From contig JBKBMG010000017.1 of assembly GCA_046295975.1 (NCBI GenBank), positions 1-64,000 of the forward strand: DNA of 64,000 nt, given 5' to 3'. Position 1 is the first letter of the stretch. Each line of letters opens with the position of its first letter. This stretch comes from UBA2357 sp046295975 (lineage in GTDB: Bacteria > Pseudomonadota > Gammaproteobacteria > Burkholderiales > Rhodocyclaceae). Below, in pieces: positions 63,510 through 64,000 of this stretch. Under the pieces are notes generated by a model, which saw only the letters and a program-made list of their open reading frames with translations, did not search any database and was not told where the DNA came from. The position numbers were made by a program, and so were the translations under genes.

Positions 63510-64000
63510 ATGCTCCATCTTGGTCCCCTCCGGCCCGCCCGGCCGCGCCACGAAGCCGTACCCGACTGGCCGGCGGAGTTCGCCACGCGTGCGCGCGAGG
63601 CGCGCGATCCGCGGTTGCGCCGCTATTACGCCAGAGGCATGGTTACCGCAGACACGCCGCTGTGCGCGACCCCGCTGATCGCAATCGACGTCGAAACCAC
63701 CGGGCTCGACCCCCAGCGCGACGGCATCGTCAGCATCGGCATTGTGCCGATGAGCAGCGAAAGAATCCGGGCCAGCGCCTCGCGCCACTGGATCGTCAAA
63801 CCGCGGGTGGAGCTGGCCGCCGAATCGGTGGCCTTGCACGGCATCACTCACTCGCAGGTGGCCGATGCGCCCGATCTCGATGCGGTTCTGGACGAGGTGC
63901 TTGCCGCCGTTGCCGGACACGTGCTGGTGGTGCACTGCCGCCAGATCGAGCGCGCCTTCCTCGACGACGCACTGCTCAAGCGCATCGGCGAGCACATCGT
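63510..64000 (+). CDS. DnaQ-like 3'-5' exonuclease (cut by window end)
   Basis: At least 163 residues, running off the window. The DEDD exonuclease core is clear: IAIDVETTGLDPQRDGIVSIGIVPMS (ExoI, D and E), then HGITHSQVADAPDLDAVLDEVLAAVAGHVLVVHCRQIERAFLD (ExoII-like). The ATG at 63510 lies 16 bases after the DUF294 gene, so it is the third gene of the operon. The combination of transporter, DUF294 sensor and exonuclease is a recurring arrangement in proteobacteria. Confidence 0.9.
   Translation, partial: MLHLGPLRPARPRHEAVPDWPAEFATRAREARDPRLRRYYARGMVTADTPLCATPLIAIDVETTGLDPQRDGIVSIGIVPMSSERIRASASRHWIVKPRVELAAESVALHGITHSQVADAPDLDAVLDEVLAAVAGHVLVVHCRQIERAFLDDALLKRIGEHI

Overview
The window is a 64 kb stretch of a GC-rich chromosome from a Gram-negative bacterium, most likely a betaproteobacterium of the Rhodocyclales (Thauera/Azoarcus type). 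This follows from the gene content: phasin, cytochrome bd, sulfide:quinone reductase, RecBCD, a YbiT-type ABC-F protein and a polyamine-type glutamine synthetase. It is an inference from gene families; no search was run.

Layout. About 0.3-1.7 kb holds a beta-propeller (Asp-box) protein with a ThiS/MoaD-like partner. From 2.1 to 16.1 kb lies an accessory region of small, loosely packed genes: MFS/XRE, YdeI, SDR/AraC, ArsR/NIPSNAP/ABM, then a run of nine leftward genes (unknown protein, DUF2314, DUF4375-like, SRPBCC, DUF1801, VOC, a mandelate-racemase homologue, a methyltransferase, an SH3 protein). Long spacers in this run carry a repeated promoter-like module and remnants of an IS4-family transposase.

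From 16.3 to 23.6 kb there is a coherent respiratory/sulfur module. A sigma-54 activator with the Cys-x10-Cys-x6-Cys spacing of the sulfane-sulfur sensor FisR is divergent from cydA-cydB-cydX and a persulfide-dioxygenase-like protein. The intergenic region has a near-consensus -24/-12 element and inverted-repeat upstream sites. A leftward sulfide:quinone-reductase-like gene and a small membrane protein follow. I read this as a sulfide-tolerant respiratory branch under persulfide control; it is the most interesting system in the window.

From 23.7 to 48 kb come a large DUF2339 membrane protein, a glutamine synthetase with a GNAT enzyme, the leftward recC-recB-recD operon, a conserved protein of unknown function, a Na/Pi cotransporter, a NERD-domain SF1 helicase, a ProQ/FinO protein, an MFS transporter and a phasin gene whose promoter is flanked by two PhaR-like operators. 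From 47.3 to 57.1 kb are a ChaN/M1-peptidase pair (the second apparently using a non-ATG start), trhP (yegQ), a DUF3592 protein, a GNAT enzyme, a saccharopine-dehydrogenase-like gene divergent from an Lrp regulator, ybiT and an initiator tRNA with a strong terminator. The right end has an exported methyltransferase with an APC permease, and a rightward operon of BCCT transporter, cNMP/CBS/DUF294 protein and a DnaQ-like exonuclease cut by the window edge.
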